A stretch of 64,000 nucleotides of DNA. It comes from Phylloscopus collybita. Its lineage: Eukaryota; Chordata; Aves; Passeriformes; Phylloscopidae. The stretch is from NCBI GenBank assembly GCA_027886175.1, contig JAJNNQ010000006.1:14041001-14105000 (forward strand), read 5' to 3'. Shown in pieces: positions 12,101-23,649 of this stretch (position 1 is its first letter; each line of letters opens with the position of its first letter). Position numbers and translations under genes: made by a program. The notes under the pieces were generated by a model, which did not search any database, had not been told where the DNA came from, and worked only from the letters and a program-made list of their open reading frames with translations.

Positions 12101-15100
12101 ATAGTGCTGGATATGCAGCAACTAAACCACAGCATTACTGCGTGACATAAAGTTACTTGGAAGCCACCACAGTTTATCTAGCACCTTGCAAGATCTTTAG
12201 GCAAGTTGCTACAGGCAGAATTTGGTGTTGCAAGTACGTTCATGGGCTTTTTTCACCATTCATTTAGTTGGTGGGGTGGAAGAAAAATTCAGAAGGTCCT
12301 AGTATACCCACATCAATCCAAAATACCATTTAAAATTCAGAGGGTTCCTAACACATTGTTCCCATAACCACTAAACAATCATTCTTTGATTATTGGATAG
12401 AAGACTAATCATTCTTTGTTCAGACATTTGGAGGAATAAACAAAATGCTGAGTTCTTCAAAAGCCAATGTGTATTTTTCCAAATAACAGTATATATTGTA
12501 TTTGGGGATATTTTAGAGATTTTCATGTGGTTCCATGGAGATAAAAGTAGATAATTACTTTTCATTATGATTTTTCAACCCCGATAAAGACTGAATATTA
12601 CAGTCTACCTTTCCTTTCACATAAATATTTTGATTTTGAATGGTTTTGATTATCTGAGTTTAGAAAGCAGACATTAAAGCATACACAGCCTCTCTCAGAT
12701 AAGACATTACTAGGGGAGGGCTCCTAACACTTTTAAGGTTCAGAACAGCTACAAATCAGTGCAGAGAAAGACAGTCATGTCAAGACCATTAATTCTTTGT
12801 GCAGCTGGAGGGATATCTGAAAGGAGTTAGGTACTGAAATTCTTTGCAGTGCAAAAGTGTGCACTTTGAAGGTTTAATTGACACAAGCTCCTGTTAATGT
12901 AACCATAAGAATTTAGACCAGCACCTTTCATCTTACTCTGCAGCCATGATAACGAAAGAGGATTCCCTTGTTCTGTGACAGCAACTCAACATCATGCAAC
13001 CTCCCATCTGATATTATGATCTGCCCATTAAGCTGCTCATGTAACTGCTTCCTGATTTGTTCACTCAGGCAACAGGTTAAACAGCTTAAAAAACAGGGAA
13101 GTTCCATTACTTGACTTGTTGATGTTATCCTACCTAACTTGGATGAACAGGTTTGAACACACAAACACCCACTGCCTAGAAAAGTAGTCCTTCAAGAGAG
13201 TAACTGACTGTTGACACAACATACTCCATAGGGACTCATAACAAGGAACACTAAATTCTGCAATCAGTAAGCCACGCAGAAGTAATCACTAAAGTGAGGC
13301 TTCTCTTTACTTCTAGGTATCTTGGATGATACTCTAAAGTTCCAGATGGAAGCCTCTGTGAAAGTACTAGGCAGAATCAGTATTTCCTGGCCCTGTTCTC
13401 TGGACTTAGCAGTATTCCCCAAATCTTTTATAGCATAGCTTGTCTGCAGCAAACTAGGCTATCCAGAGGTGTGGCAGAGGGAGAGTAGATTGCAGGAATG
13501 AAAACCTGCACATAAACAATTGTTTGGCAAAGAACCTGAAACCTCAGCTTCCATCTGCCTGAGTATCTTCTTCTAGAATTTTAATATTAGTTTATTTCAC
13601 CAACACCATTTAAACAAAGCCAGCCTTTCTACCACCTAACCTAATTTCAAGTCCTACAGTACATCCCTACACCTACTCTGATTTCTTCCCACCTGCTGGG
13701 TTCCCCGAATAAGGTCCCTAAATGCTGTCAGAATTGCCTTTGTTCCCTGCCAATGGTTTAGCTTTTCTATAAAGATCCATTAGAGAAAATGATCTCTTCC
13801 TGCTCCAACCTAGCCTGAGGGCTGCTTCACCCAGCTGGCAAAGCTGAGTTCTCTTAGGAAGTGCAAGTGCAAGCACAGTGGCTCTGCTGCACAATGGTGA
13901 GTAGAGGAGGAAACCCTGCTGCTGCTGCATTAGCACTGCACTAACATACGAGTCACACAGCCTTTGATGCAAAGCTTTCATACTGACAATAACTTTAACG
14001 AAGGTCCTAAAAGTAGACAAAAATCTTTCAAGGTTTCTCACACCTCTTTTGGAGGTGATCCTTAACTAATCTGAGATTGCCTTCCCCCCATCAGAATCAC
14101 TGAGGGATATGCCAACAGAAATTAGAGCTCCTACAGCAAAGTCCCTGTTTGCAAGGCTACTAAGAATGCAAGTGGGTCCAGAGAGTCAGCTCAAATCCAG
14201 GGCCATGCAGCTTTCAATTTAGTGGGTCACAGCTGAAGCACAGATTGTTCTGTGCTTGTCCTGAGTCCTGTGCAAAGTTCAAGGCTTCTGTTCTCAACTG
14301 CTCCTCTAATCTTCTGTGGAGGCACTTCAGCTTCCACATTCTGCTCACTAAAGGTTTTATTAAATGTTTTGTCCTGGCTCAAGTAAATCGGGGGAGGAGA
14401 AGAGACAAATCACGAGTTGAAACCAACTATGGTGTCAAGAAGAAGCCAAAAATACGTGTGCCAAGAATACCACAGTGGTGTGCTTTTTTCAGTGACTGTG
14501 TAACATGGCTTGAAACAGAATCATGGGATGAAGAGGTCTACTGATCTCATCTCCCCACTCCCATCCCAGCATCCCCCACCAATAACATCTTTTCAGTCAT
14601 CTGGTAAATTAGGAAGGTAAATCATTAGTACTATCCCATTTTTAAAGCATAGCCCAGTTTCTCAATTACTACATTATCACTCAAATACCTGCTGTGTCAA
14701 GCACAGAGGATGGGCAGGAGTGACCAGCAAGGGTTCTCTCTGATGCTGTCATAGAACAAGACTATTTATGACAACATTTTTCACGACTTAGTCCTGGCCA
14801 TCAAAGAGTTAATACTGTTTTATCTATAAAATGAATTCTATAAAACATCATAACGTTCAACAGTGGGCAGAAATTATTTCACAGAAAGATTCAAATGTTA
14901 AAAACTAGCTCAGTATTTGTTAATTCAGGGTGACTCCAGAGAGTAATTCATAAGCTTCTAAATTAATATTTTTAAGGAGGTCATAAAATGTGAACTTTAG
15001 TAACTGCTACAGCAAATCAAGGTGCCATCAATCTTGTCTTAGACTACTAACACACTAGTAATTACCTACTCAAATTACTTTAAAAGTTTAACAAAAGCTT

Positions 15101-15930
15101 ATCTACAGATAGTATTGTAGCATAATATACTGCCATCTTAAAAATGGTAGTGTACCAAATTCTCCTGGTTCATCTTTTAGTTATTTCAGATTCCAAATTC
15201 TGTGACTTATTCTCCATTTATTCCGTGTTTTCCTGGTAAGCTGTCTTCAAAAAATTCAATATATAGTAGATTTGCAGAGAAGAGCCAGTAAAGAGCAAAG
15301 ACCTCTGTACTTTTAGTAGAGAAAGGATTACAGAAAACAAGAATGGAAAATAAGCAGTACTTATTTTTAATTCACTTGAAAGGATATTTGGAGACAGTTC
15401 AACACAGAAACTGAAGAAATAAATATATTTTAAATTATTTTAATATTCAAGTCATTCAAACATAAATTTAGTGAAGACATGCAAATAATATTGTGGGAGT
15501 TCACAAAACTGCACATACAGAGAGAACTAACCTATTGAAACTTAATAAGGTCTAATATGACTTACATTCCTTAATTTTTCATTATATATTGACAGCAAAA
15601 AGTGCTCTATATCATTCTGTTGTACTGCCAATATCCCTACATTACCTCTAACAGAAAACTTATTTTGTAATTCAGTATTGTAATTCAGGTCAGGCAGTAA
15701 GTCTGCTGACCAGCACTTTGCTTATTCCACCACAAAGACTATAGCTATTGCTTCTTGTTCTTTAATCTCACATTTTTCAGTAACAGAATACTCTCACAGA
15801 TATATGTGGCTAGATCACATTAATGTATCTAAATACACAATACACAGGATTTTGCTTCTAGGAGCAAAGAATTCCAAATCCTAAACAAGAAAAGGTAGTT
15901 TTGCAAAGTAACTGATGAAATTTTACCACT
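9146..15930. other. Intergenic sequence without a supportable gene
   Basis: About 6.8 kb of unique-looking AT-rich DNA. The longest frames (13718-14041 minus, 107 codons; 14245-14544 plus, 99 codons) have no recognisable domain or splice context. No CR1 end, tRNA or other RNA gene is recognised. Confidence 0.45.
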
Positions 15931-16129
15931 CAAAAACAAACAAACAAACAAAAAACCAAACAAAACCATAAATGTCCTCTTCCCCCCATCCACCAAACTC
16001 AAAACCAAACAACAACAAAAATGAAAAAACAAAAACCCCAACAGAATCAAAACAAACAAACAAACCCCCCAAAAACCAAAACCAACCCCAAAACAACAAC
16101 GACAAACCAAACCAAACTAACAAAAAAAA
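15931..16129. repeat. A/C-rich low-complexity tract, (CAAA)n type
   Basis: Nearly 200 bases made almost only of A and C on the plus strand, with runs of CAAA, CAAAA, CCAAA and CAA interrupted at about 15968-16000. The minus-strand frames across it give Phe/Gly/Val/Leu/Cys-rich peptides that are artefacts of composition. Confidence 0.9.
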
Positions 16130-18093
16130 GCAACAGAAGTAGCTTGTACGAGCACCAGAGTTCAATTTTTTAAATACTGGAAACCAATATTCACCAATTA
16201 TTGACTTAGTTTTTTAAAAGTAGATGGATTACCCCACAGATAATGAATATGTAAAATCAGATTTTTAATCTCTTTATAGAAAGATTAACCCATTTAAAAT
16301 GTGTTCAAGTACATATGCAGTTATGATTCCATATCCAGGTCCATGTCATTACTAGAACAATGCATGGAAGCAAAGTTTTCAAGTATGAGCAGCTAACGTT
16401 TGCCCTCAGTGTAAGAACTTGTTTGAAAGATGGCCAAGATTTCAATTACTCAGGTATGGAAAGTCCACCTTTCTGAACATCTACACAAAATTCTATGCTG
16501 CAGAGAAGTTTTCTAAACCTGCTCACTTGCTGTTTACTTGATATTTCTATTTTTGTGTTTTTGATAAAAATTCTAATTCTACTTAACCTTACACAACTTA
16601 TTTTTTGCCTAATACATGAAGGATGGTACAACCAATAGGCAAGTTTTGAAAACAACACAAGTGAAAAAGCTGAAGATTGTAGAACTGTGCAAATAAATAA
16701 ACAGTATCCAAACACTCATCTCTGTTTTCTAAGGTAAAGTGTTACCACAGAGAAAGTAGATGGAAAAATATAATTAAAAACTGTATTAAAATACTCTGAT
16801 TTCCTGTTTAACAGGTAGAAATATCACATGAAGGATGTATGATTTTAAACATTACCTAATACCTCTCTGAAAGCAGCAGTGGATAAATCCATCAGATCTG
16901 AATGCAAAGAAATAATCATGATAAATAAAACCAAGTAATTTTTACAACCAGAATTTCACTTCTCACAATCACTTCTGGTAAGTAAGGTTTCCATCTTCAA
17001 ATGAATTCAAAGCTACCGAGTCCTCAGAAGTCTTGCAGCGTTTTTGTGATGTTTATCCACAGGTGCTGATACAGCGGTCCCCTTCAAGAAAAAAGGAAAG
17101 CATGTAATAATCTCCTCAGAGCTGATTTTGTGAGTTAGGAGTGTAACGACATCTGTGGTGCCTCCACTTTTTGACATTGCACTAATGACTGAAAGACAAT
17201 AGAAAACAACACAGAATGAGTCACATACATGTCCTGCATGGTGTTGGCCTACATATGATTCATGTGCATGGGCATTGCACTCTCAGAGTTCAAAGTGCTT
17301 CATTGCACACTCAGTGTTCCAATGCATGGGCTACCAGCAACTTGCTGGTGCACCAGGCAAGATAGTAAGAGACAGTGAATGGGTGTGCAAGGATGAGCAA
17401 GTATTCCACATCATAGCTGAAAAGTTGTTTTGTGTAATTACAGTGCCCCAGTTGGTGGAGCTACAGTAGTAATTATTTGATGTATTTAAGATGAGTGTAC
17501 ATAATGCAAATATAACCAGCTACAGTGGTGAAATTTATTTAAACTATGTTAGGCTGGTGATTTCTTTTGTAGTTCGTATGAAAACCCAATGTTGCTTGCC
17601 ATTTCTGTCCATGTCCTTTTCAGCAATAACTTTTAGCTTTCCTTATTCCAGAGCACAAACTCACATTTAAAAGATTAATTCTTACGAAAAGCTTTGACAA
17701 ACACATGAAGCTACCCAAAGTTTTCTATATGTTCAAGTGTAATCTATCAAACCTCCTTCAACTCCCAAAGCAGAAAAGGCAACAGATACATGCCTCTTGC
17801 AACACAGAAACATTCTTCTGTTTTGTTCAGATTTAAACACCTGGAGCCATGTTTTATCATTGGTACCTAAATCCAGAGAGATATTTTGTTTCAGTTCACA
17901 CAAACAGAATTTCTGCTGACATAGTAGAGACGTATACACGTTTTTGCAAGAAATGCAAATATTAGTATGAGAACTGGAACAGGAAAAATATCACTGAAGT
18001 GTTAAAATAGGAGCACTTCCCAGCTTGTGTTTCACTTGTGTAGCCATAGTGCCCTCTAGCAGCCAAAAGAGAAAATAGAAGGCTTTATCTAGG
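16130..18093. other. Intergenic sequence, nothing recognised
   Basis: AT-rich sequence between the two A/C tracts. I see no exon, RNA gene or mobile element that I can support. Confidence 0.45.
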
Positions 18094-18214
18094 AAAAAAA
18101 CAACAACAAAAAAAAAAACCCAAACAAACAAACAAACAAAAACCAAACAAAAAACCACACACCCTCCCCCCCCAAAAAAAACCAAACCAAAACAAAACAA
18201 AAAAACCCCCCACA
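18094..18214. repeat. A/C-only tract, left arm of a hairpin-like pair
   Basis: About 120 bases of almost pure A and C: (CAAA)n, CCAAA, CCCCCCCC and (CAAAA)n units. It is followed after about 15 bases by a G/T-only tract on the same strand, to which parts of it are complementary. Confidence 0.9.
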
Positions 18215-18228
18215 CAATAAATCAGAAG

Positions 18229-18300
18229 TGGTGGTTGGGGGTTTTGTGTGTGATGTTTTTGGTGTTGGTTTTTTTTTTGTTTTGTTTTGTTTTGTTTTTT
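18229..18300. repeat. G/T-only tract, right arm of a hairpin-like pair
   Basis: About 72 bases of almost only G and T, ending in repeated TTTTG units. The (TTTTG)n part can pair with the (CAAAA)n part of the preceding A/C tract, and GTGTGTG near 18246 with CACAC. The whole 18094-18300 block is an imperfect long inverted repeat. Confidence 0.85.
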
Positions 18301-21300
18301 AAGCAGAAAAAGGACAGTTTGCAAATGAGAGGAAGAACATTTCTTCATGCTAAAAAAAGGTACTTTAATGGAAAGGACACTTCTCTTGGCTTTTATGCAG
18401 CAGAGCTCTGCAGAACTGGGAAGTTCTATAAAAATTGGGGTTTTTCCATAAAGGCATTTCTGTGCTTCAGTAGATCTCAGCTACACTACGCATGGATTAG
18501 CAACATGTACCTGACTTTAGCAAAAGGATATAGGTTTTTACATGCATAGATCAACACACATTTTTGTGAAGTCTTCTCTTTGGCTCAAATGTCTTTATTG
18601 CACAAAATTTTGTGCAAGACAAAGAATAAATTATGACGTTTAAAACCTAAGAAACTTTTGTCATTTCCCTATAGAGCAAATTATTGGTTAGAGAAGAGTT
18701 CATATGCCTTAGAGCTGGGACATATCCTATCTGGCTGCAGACCATCACAAAAAACATTTTTGAGAAGCTAGTGGTTCTTTTCCTTTTGCATTTAGAACAA
18801 CACTAGTTTTAAGAAACAGAAGTTATTCTTCAGCAACTGCGAAAAGAGCATCTACACTGTTGTAAACAAAACTTCTGATTACCAATAATCTTCACAGCTT
18901 ATCAGGAGGAACTCCTAACACAATTACTCTTCTCCACTTTCTTTGCAAATGAAGAGTATACACTAGATGATATTAAAAGATCTGATTTTTTTAAAGAGAA
19001 TTTTAACCCATTAAATTACTATCAAAAAATTATGTGCATCTGCAACACAGAAAAATCAAGGAGTTGTAAAAAAGTAAAAAGACTATTGTAACCTCTCTGT
19101 ATCCAAGACATCAAAACAAAACAAACAGGTCTACTGCAGATATTTTTCAGAAAAAATGAATTTTGATGAGTATATATTTCAAACTTTTTTCTTCCATTTG
19201 CTGATAGCGAAATACTAAAATCCAATTCCCCAACTAGACAGACAGATTTGCTAAACATGGTATTCCAGTCTTTGGCACAGAGATGTGAGAAACTGAATTA
19301 GTCTATTCTGCTAACAATCAGGAAGGTTCTTGGAATTCAAGAATTTAAAACTATAATATCAAAATTACTACAATATACCACAGAGTCAGATGAGATGATT
19401 TTCAAAGACATCAACTGGTCTCAGGATTACAAGCTTACTGCAAGAAGAAGAAAAAAATGTTAATTTTCACTCGAACCAAGAACAAAGTGTAATTGGATAA
19501 ATTAATACATATAGAAGGATTTTAAAAATAATTATCTAATACATGGTATGGCTGGTATAGGTGGTATGTTCCTTAAATCCTTCTCATTAGAATTCCCACT
19601 AGATTTCAAGAGAATCAAATAAAGATTGAAATCACCAAATCTATTTTTCCAAGGATTTTTGATGTCCTCAGAGTTAAGACATTGTTCAGAATAAAACATG
19701 CAGTGGCATATTTAAAAAAAAAATTATTCTAAGACTACAGTACTTAGGCACCTGTGTAACAAGCACACTAGTGCATTTGTAAAGGTCTACATTGACCTCT
19801 TTACACCGAATCCACAAAAACTAAAGATTCGTCTTCTCCAAGGATAAGTTTACAGCTATATTGGCTTATTTGAGAAAGTTTTATCTTGATCAAGAACTTT
19901 TACTTTGTCTGACTTAACAGGTTCATTTGAAAGTAACCAAGAGCTATACAACATCAATACAGTAAGATACAGCTCCACTCAGAACAGTATCATGAACAAT
20001 AAATTTTTTTCAAATTTCACCTGTTTTCCCAGAAATGCCTCAAATTTCTGTTATTTGTTCAGTTGCTCTAATCTTTTTTCCTAGTAACTTACTGTCCTAG
20101 TTGCAGTAACGGATAAGTAATACAGGACTAAATCTGACTATATCTTCATTAGTTGCAACGTAAAAAAATCAAAATTGAATTAGAGTAAATGAGGTGTTCC
20201 TTTGAAGGTCTCTACCCCTTTACCACTTTGTGCATTTGTACAACTGTAGTGCATGACTGGTCTTAAGAGAAGGAAAAGTAGGAATAGTACTGGCCATAAG
20301 CATTGCTTCAAAGAGATATTCTTGTTAATTTACTGTTTTGTAGAGATTGTAATATAGTCTGAATTACTGATTCTTTTCAAATATCTTGTAGTTACCAAAT
20401 ATAATTTTAAACAATATTGCCATTGAACTGCACATCAGCTCACATCTTACTCAAGCCCTTTAAGTATCCAAGTGGAAAATAAAATACCTTCTTAAATGCT
20501 ACCTTTTATTTGATGGAAATTCTGAAAAGCTGTCTTGAGGAAAACCAAGCCAGCAGTGTGTTTCATTTGTTGATTGAAACAAGGATGCTGCTCCAGGTGA
20601 CCCAAGATTTTCACTGTAAACTGTGTTAGTAAGGATCTGACAGAACCGAAGTAACAAGCATTGGCTAACGTAGTAGCAAAAAGATGGAGGGGAGAGCAGC
20701 ACTAGACAAGGAAGACAGCAAGCCAACAAGAAATCAAATTAAGAAAATAATTTAGTAATGATAGAAATCTGTATAGAATCCATTCAGACTGCAACTGGGA
20801 CACTTTTCTTCCGTTGAATGACATACAAAAACAGATTGGTTTGACTGGGGTTGGTTTTAAACTGAGAATAAACCAAACCATTCTGATCCAGGTGTTTTCC
20901 AACCATTCAGAATGTCACAAGGTAACAGCAGGGAACAAAATACGCACCAGTAGGCAGTCTGCAGAAGGAAGGTGATAAAAAGAATTTTAAAAGGTTTCTT
21001 CCCCTTACCAGTAGAGCAGGGTGCAAAGTCTCAATGCAACAAATCTTGGATGGATGCATTACCAGGCTGAATTCAAAACAAGCTGGCAAGCTTGGAAACC
21101 AAGTTTTCAAATTATACGACACAGCAATGTCAGATGATTTGTAGGAAGCATCCATGTAAAAAACACACCTATAGTTGCCATTAATTTGTGTTGAGTGACT
21201 GCAGTGAAAAGGCAAGTTTTAGCAGCAAAGCACGCCACACAAACACTTTATGGAGCATGAACACTGTTTTCCTGTGCTGCACCTGTTCTGTAAGACAACA

Positions 21301-21929
21301 CACAAAAAATCTCCACCTCATGGACTCTAATTTGGCACTCTTCAAATGTACTAAATTGATAAAAAAGTAGGAGAGTGTGTACTTAATTCAGTGAATTAGA
21401 ACAGCTCATTCAGAGCACTGGATAAAAAGGTTCTTAAAATATTTTATTTTGCCTGAAATTCAGTGTAAAAGGAAATCAATTTCCCAAATACAATTCCTTA
21501 TGGCAAAATTTAGAACTTAGTGTAACAAGCATAGCAGTCAATTGTGACATTTCAATGTGAAACTAGGACTGTACAAAAATTTAAGCGCATGTTTTTGCAA
21601 CAAGATATGCATACACATCAGGACAGAGGGGAAAACCAAACCAAAAGCTCAAAAAAAAAAAAAAACAAAACAAAACAAAAAAACAACCCAAACCAGGATC
21701 CAGTTCTTAAAATCCCTTCAAATAACTGAAAACCATAAACAAAAATTCTACAGCTGGAGCTGTTCTCTCTAGAATGCTACTACTTCTACTTTCCTGCATT
21801 CCTACTTTGGACTTGGAAAGAAAAAAAAAAAGGACAGGGACATGACTTATACCAGTTCTCCCCTTTTGTCCAGCAAAAGACAAAAATATGGACTAAAGGA
21901 AACATGCTATTAACTGAATTACTACCACA
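18301..21929. other. Intergenic sequence, nothing recognised
   Basis: AT-rich DNA with short frames that carry no domain signal. An A-rich (CAAAA)n tract lies at about 21651-21694 and an A run at about 21821-21831. Confidence 0.45.
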
Positions 21930-21992
21930 AAATCACAGAATATTCCAAGCTGGAAGGGAGCCACAAGGATCATCAAGGCCAACACTTAAGTG
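21930..21992 (-). mobile_element. CR1 LINE 3' end fragment
   Basis: The block 'aaatcacagaatattccaagctggaagggagccacaaggatcatcaaggccaaca' matches the reversed CR1 3' end pattern: AATCACAGAAT, then a short spacer, GGTTGGAAGGGACC, and ATCATCAAGTCCAAC. Only about 60 bases are recognisable. Confidence 0.7.
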
Positions 21993-22854
21993 AATGGAAG
22001 TACAGGCCCATATCCATCTATTTGATAAGTAAGACAGTGGTTTTAGGATGCACTCATCAATGAATTAATGGGGGGAAAAGAAAATACTGAATCAAAACAA
22101 CACCCCACCCACTCCCTTCAGAACAACAACAACAAAAAAACCAAAACCCAAGACTTTAATACTTAACAAATGGGTTTCCTTTTGAAACCAGTCCAGCAAA
22201 ATGCTGTTAAATGGATATAAAAACAAGTCTTTCTGAGAAGTTCTTTACTGCAAAGGAGTAGGCAGTTCCCCTTCCCAAGAAGCAACTTCAGACCTCACAT
22301 ACCAGAAAGAAGTGCTAGAAAGAGCCAATGGAGATTTTCTGTGGAGTACACTAACATTTCATGTAGTTTTGAATGGTGAATATGTGCTCTAGTGTGAACT
22401 TAGGATTTTCCAAGTGTTACTTTTGAAATGAAAAGACGTAATCAGAAAACCATAGGAGTATAAAAAATGCATTAGTTGTGTACTGAAATTTTTAGAATAT
22501 TACCTACTAAGTATTCAGATTCTCCTCACATATTTTTCTAAATTATATTTCAGTACTGCATGTTCTTTTTGTGGCATCAAACGTTCTTCCAGAGTTCTTC
22601 TAGAGCTGCACAGTGCAGAAATATAAAAAAAATTCTTATTGTTGGAGTATTATTCTGTTTAAGATTTGACTCACATCACTTTAAATTCAGAGCATCCAGA
22701 AGTTTTTTTTTGCAGAGTACACCATGTGTTAATGTAGATAAAACACGATTGAGATTTGGTTTATATATTCAGGATTATTTTAGTGTAAGTGATAGTGATT
22801 CAAGCTCCTTTTGTGAACATGGGGGTGGGGGTTGCCATTTGGAATGGTCTTCTG

Positions 22855-22856
<2 letters not shown>
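21993..22856. other. Intergenic sequence downstream of the RBM26 3' end
   Basis: No gene is supported. A/C-rich sequence with (CAA)n lies at about 22095-22150. The frame at 22560-22913 on the plus strand ends in poly-Phe encoded by a T tract and is not credible as a gene. Confidence 0.45.
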
Positions 22857-22888
<32 letters not shown>

Positions 22889-22970
22889 CCATCATGAAGG
22901 ACCATTGCCTTAGCTTTTTTGGTTATTGCTTTTTTTTTCTTTTTCTTTTTTTTTTTTTTAAGACCATTCC
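22841..22970. repeat. T-rich block framed by an 11-bp inverted repeat
   Basis: GGAATGGTCTT (22841-22851) and its exact reverse complement AAGACCATTCC (22960-22970) frame two T-rich runs: a T run of 32 at 22857-22888 and a T-rich run at about 22930-22959. A third related block, AAGGACCATTGCC, lies between the runs. On the minus strand these are A-tracts directly downstream of the RBM26 poly(A) signal. Confidence 0.85.
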
Positions 22971-23559
22971 ATTTCTTTATTTTTTTAACATCTTAAAGTC
23001 ATAAGGACTTATATGCAAAGCAGTCATACACTTTATCATTAAAACCCATAGGTAAAATACGTACACAAATCCAACAAAAGGCTAGTACATAGTAAAGCCT
23101 AAGCATACTACTATGCAATATTATGAATACATAACTTTAGAGACTTCGGTTTAGTACTGTTATCTATTCATTTCTGAAAACATTCACAAAGATTTTAAAT
23201 GCAAATTTTCATTCCGTATCTGGAATAGAACAAAAATTATCTATGTTATAACAACTTTTGGTCATTCGTGTTTGACCAATTCAGTAAATTACAAAGAACC
23301 CAAAGAATTCTGTAACTTTCTGTAGAACTATGTAATAAAAACATTGCATATGTTCCTAGTATGATGTCTTTAGCAATCATTTACTGAAATGTAACTCAAA
23401 CATCAATCTCTCAAAATGTATAACTGACCAGCTGCTTTTTAATCTATATCTGAATCCAACTTCATCACAAAACCCCTTTTAATACAAAGATGCAGAAGTA
23501 CATTAGGTAATACTAATGCAACACAGGTGCAGTTCTAGCATTGTCATTGATCAGTTGAA
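22960..23559 (-). other. RBM26: RBM26 3'UTR (predicted)
   Basis: This AT-rich stretch runs from the RBM26 stop codon to about 17 bases past the AATAAA signal at 22977-22982 and is the minimal 3'UTR, about 600 bases. ATTAAA-type signals on the minus strand near 23435 and 23478 could give shorter ends. A longer 3'UTR using a signal further left cannot be excluded, because genomic A-tracts confuse 3'-end mapping here. Confidence 0.6.
22977..22982 (-). terminator. RBM26: Polyadenylation signal AATAAA
   Basis: TTTATT on the plus strand gives a canonical AATAAA on the minus strand, about 580 bases after the RBM26 stop codon. The genomic A-tract begins about 17 bases further downstream, within the usual 10-30 base cleavage distance. 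Confidence 0.65.
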
Positions 23560-23649
23560 TCATCTTCTCCATGAACGAGATTCATTCTCCTCTTCCTCTT
23601 CATCATCATCTTGAAGCAGTGAGTCATCCACCAAAGATTCTTCCTGAAA
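23560..23649 (-). CDS. RBM26: RBM26 exon 22: acidic C-terminus and stop
   Basis: Encodes FQEESLVDDSLLQDDDEEEE then ENESRSWRR and the stop TGA at 23560-23562. Two in-frame acceptors lie six bases apart: cttgaag before TTTCAG (exon end 23649, includes Phe-Gln) and tttcag (exon end 23643, lacks Phe-Gln). I chose the longer form because the mammalian protein has Phe-Gln here. Intron 21 (23650-26916) contains no mobile element that I can recognise. Confidence 0.95.
   Translation of the reverse strand, partial: FQEESLVDDSLLQDDDEEEEENESRSWRR

Noticed and set aside
13718..14041. 107-codon open frame on the minus strand
   Set aside because: No domain, no splice context and no codon-pattern support; a chance frame in intergenic DNA.
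14245..14544. 99-codon open frame on the plus strand
   Set aside because: Composition is not protein-like and nothing links it to a known family or to flanking exons.
15829..16165. Phe/Gly/Val/Leu-rich frames on the minus strand, like membrane proteins
   Set aside because: They are translations of the A/C-only repeat and reflect composition only.
17991..18348. Hydrophobic and poly-Gln/Pro-like frames across 18.1-18.3 kb
   Set aside because: Products of the A/C and G/T simple-sequence tracts.
22560..23004. Plus-strand frames ending in poly-Phe
   Set aside because: Phe run comes from the T tracts next to the RBM26 3' end.
22977..23480. ATTAAA-like signals on the minus strand as the main poly(A) site
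   Set aside because: They are closer to the stop and non-canonical; the AATAAA at 22977-22982 is the better candidate, though shorter isoforms remain possible.
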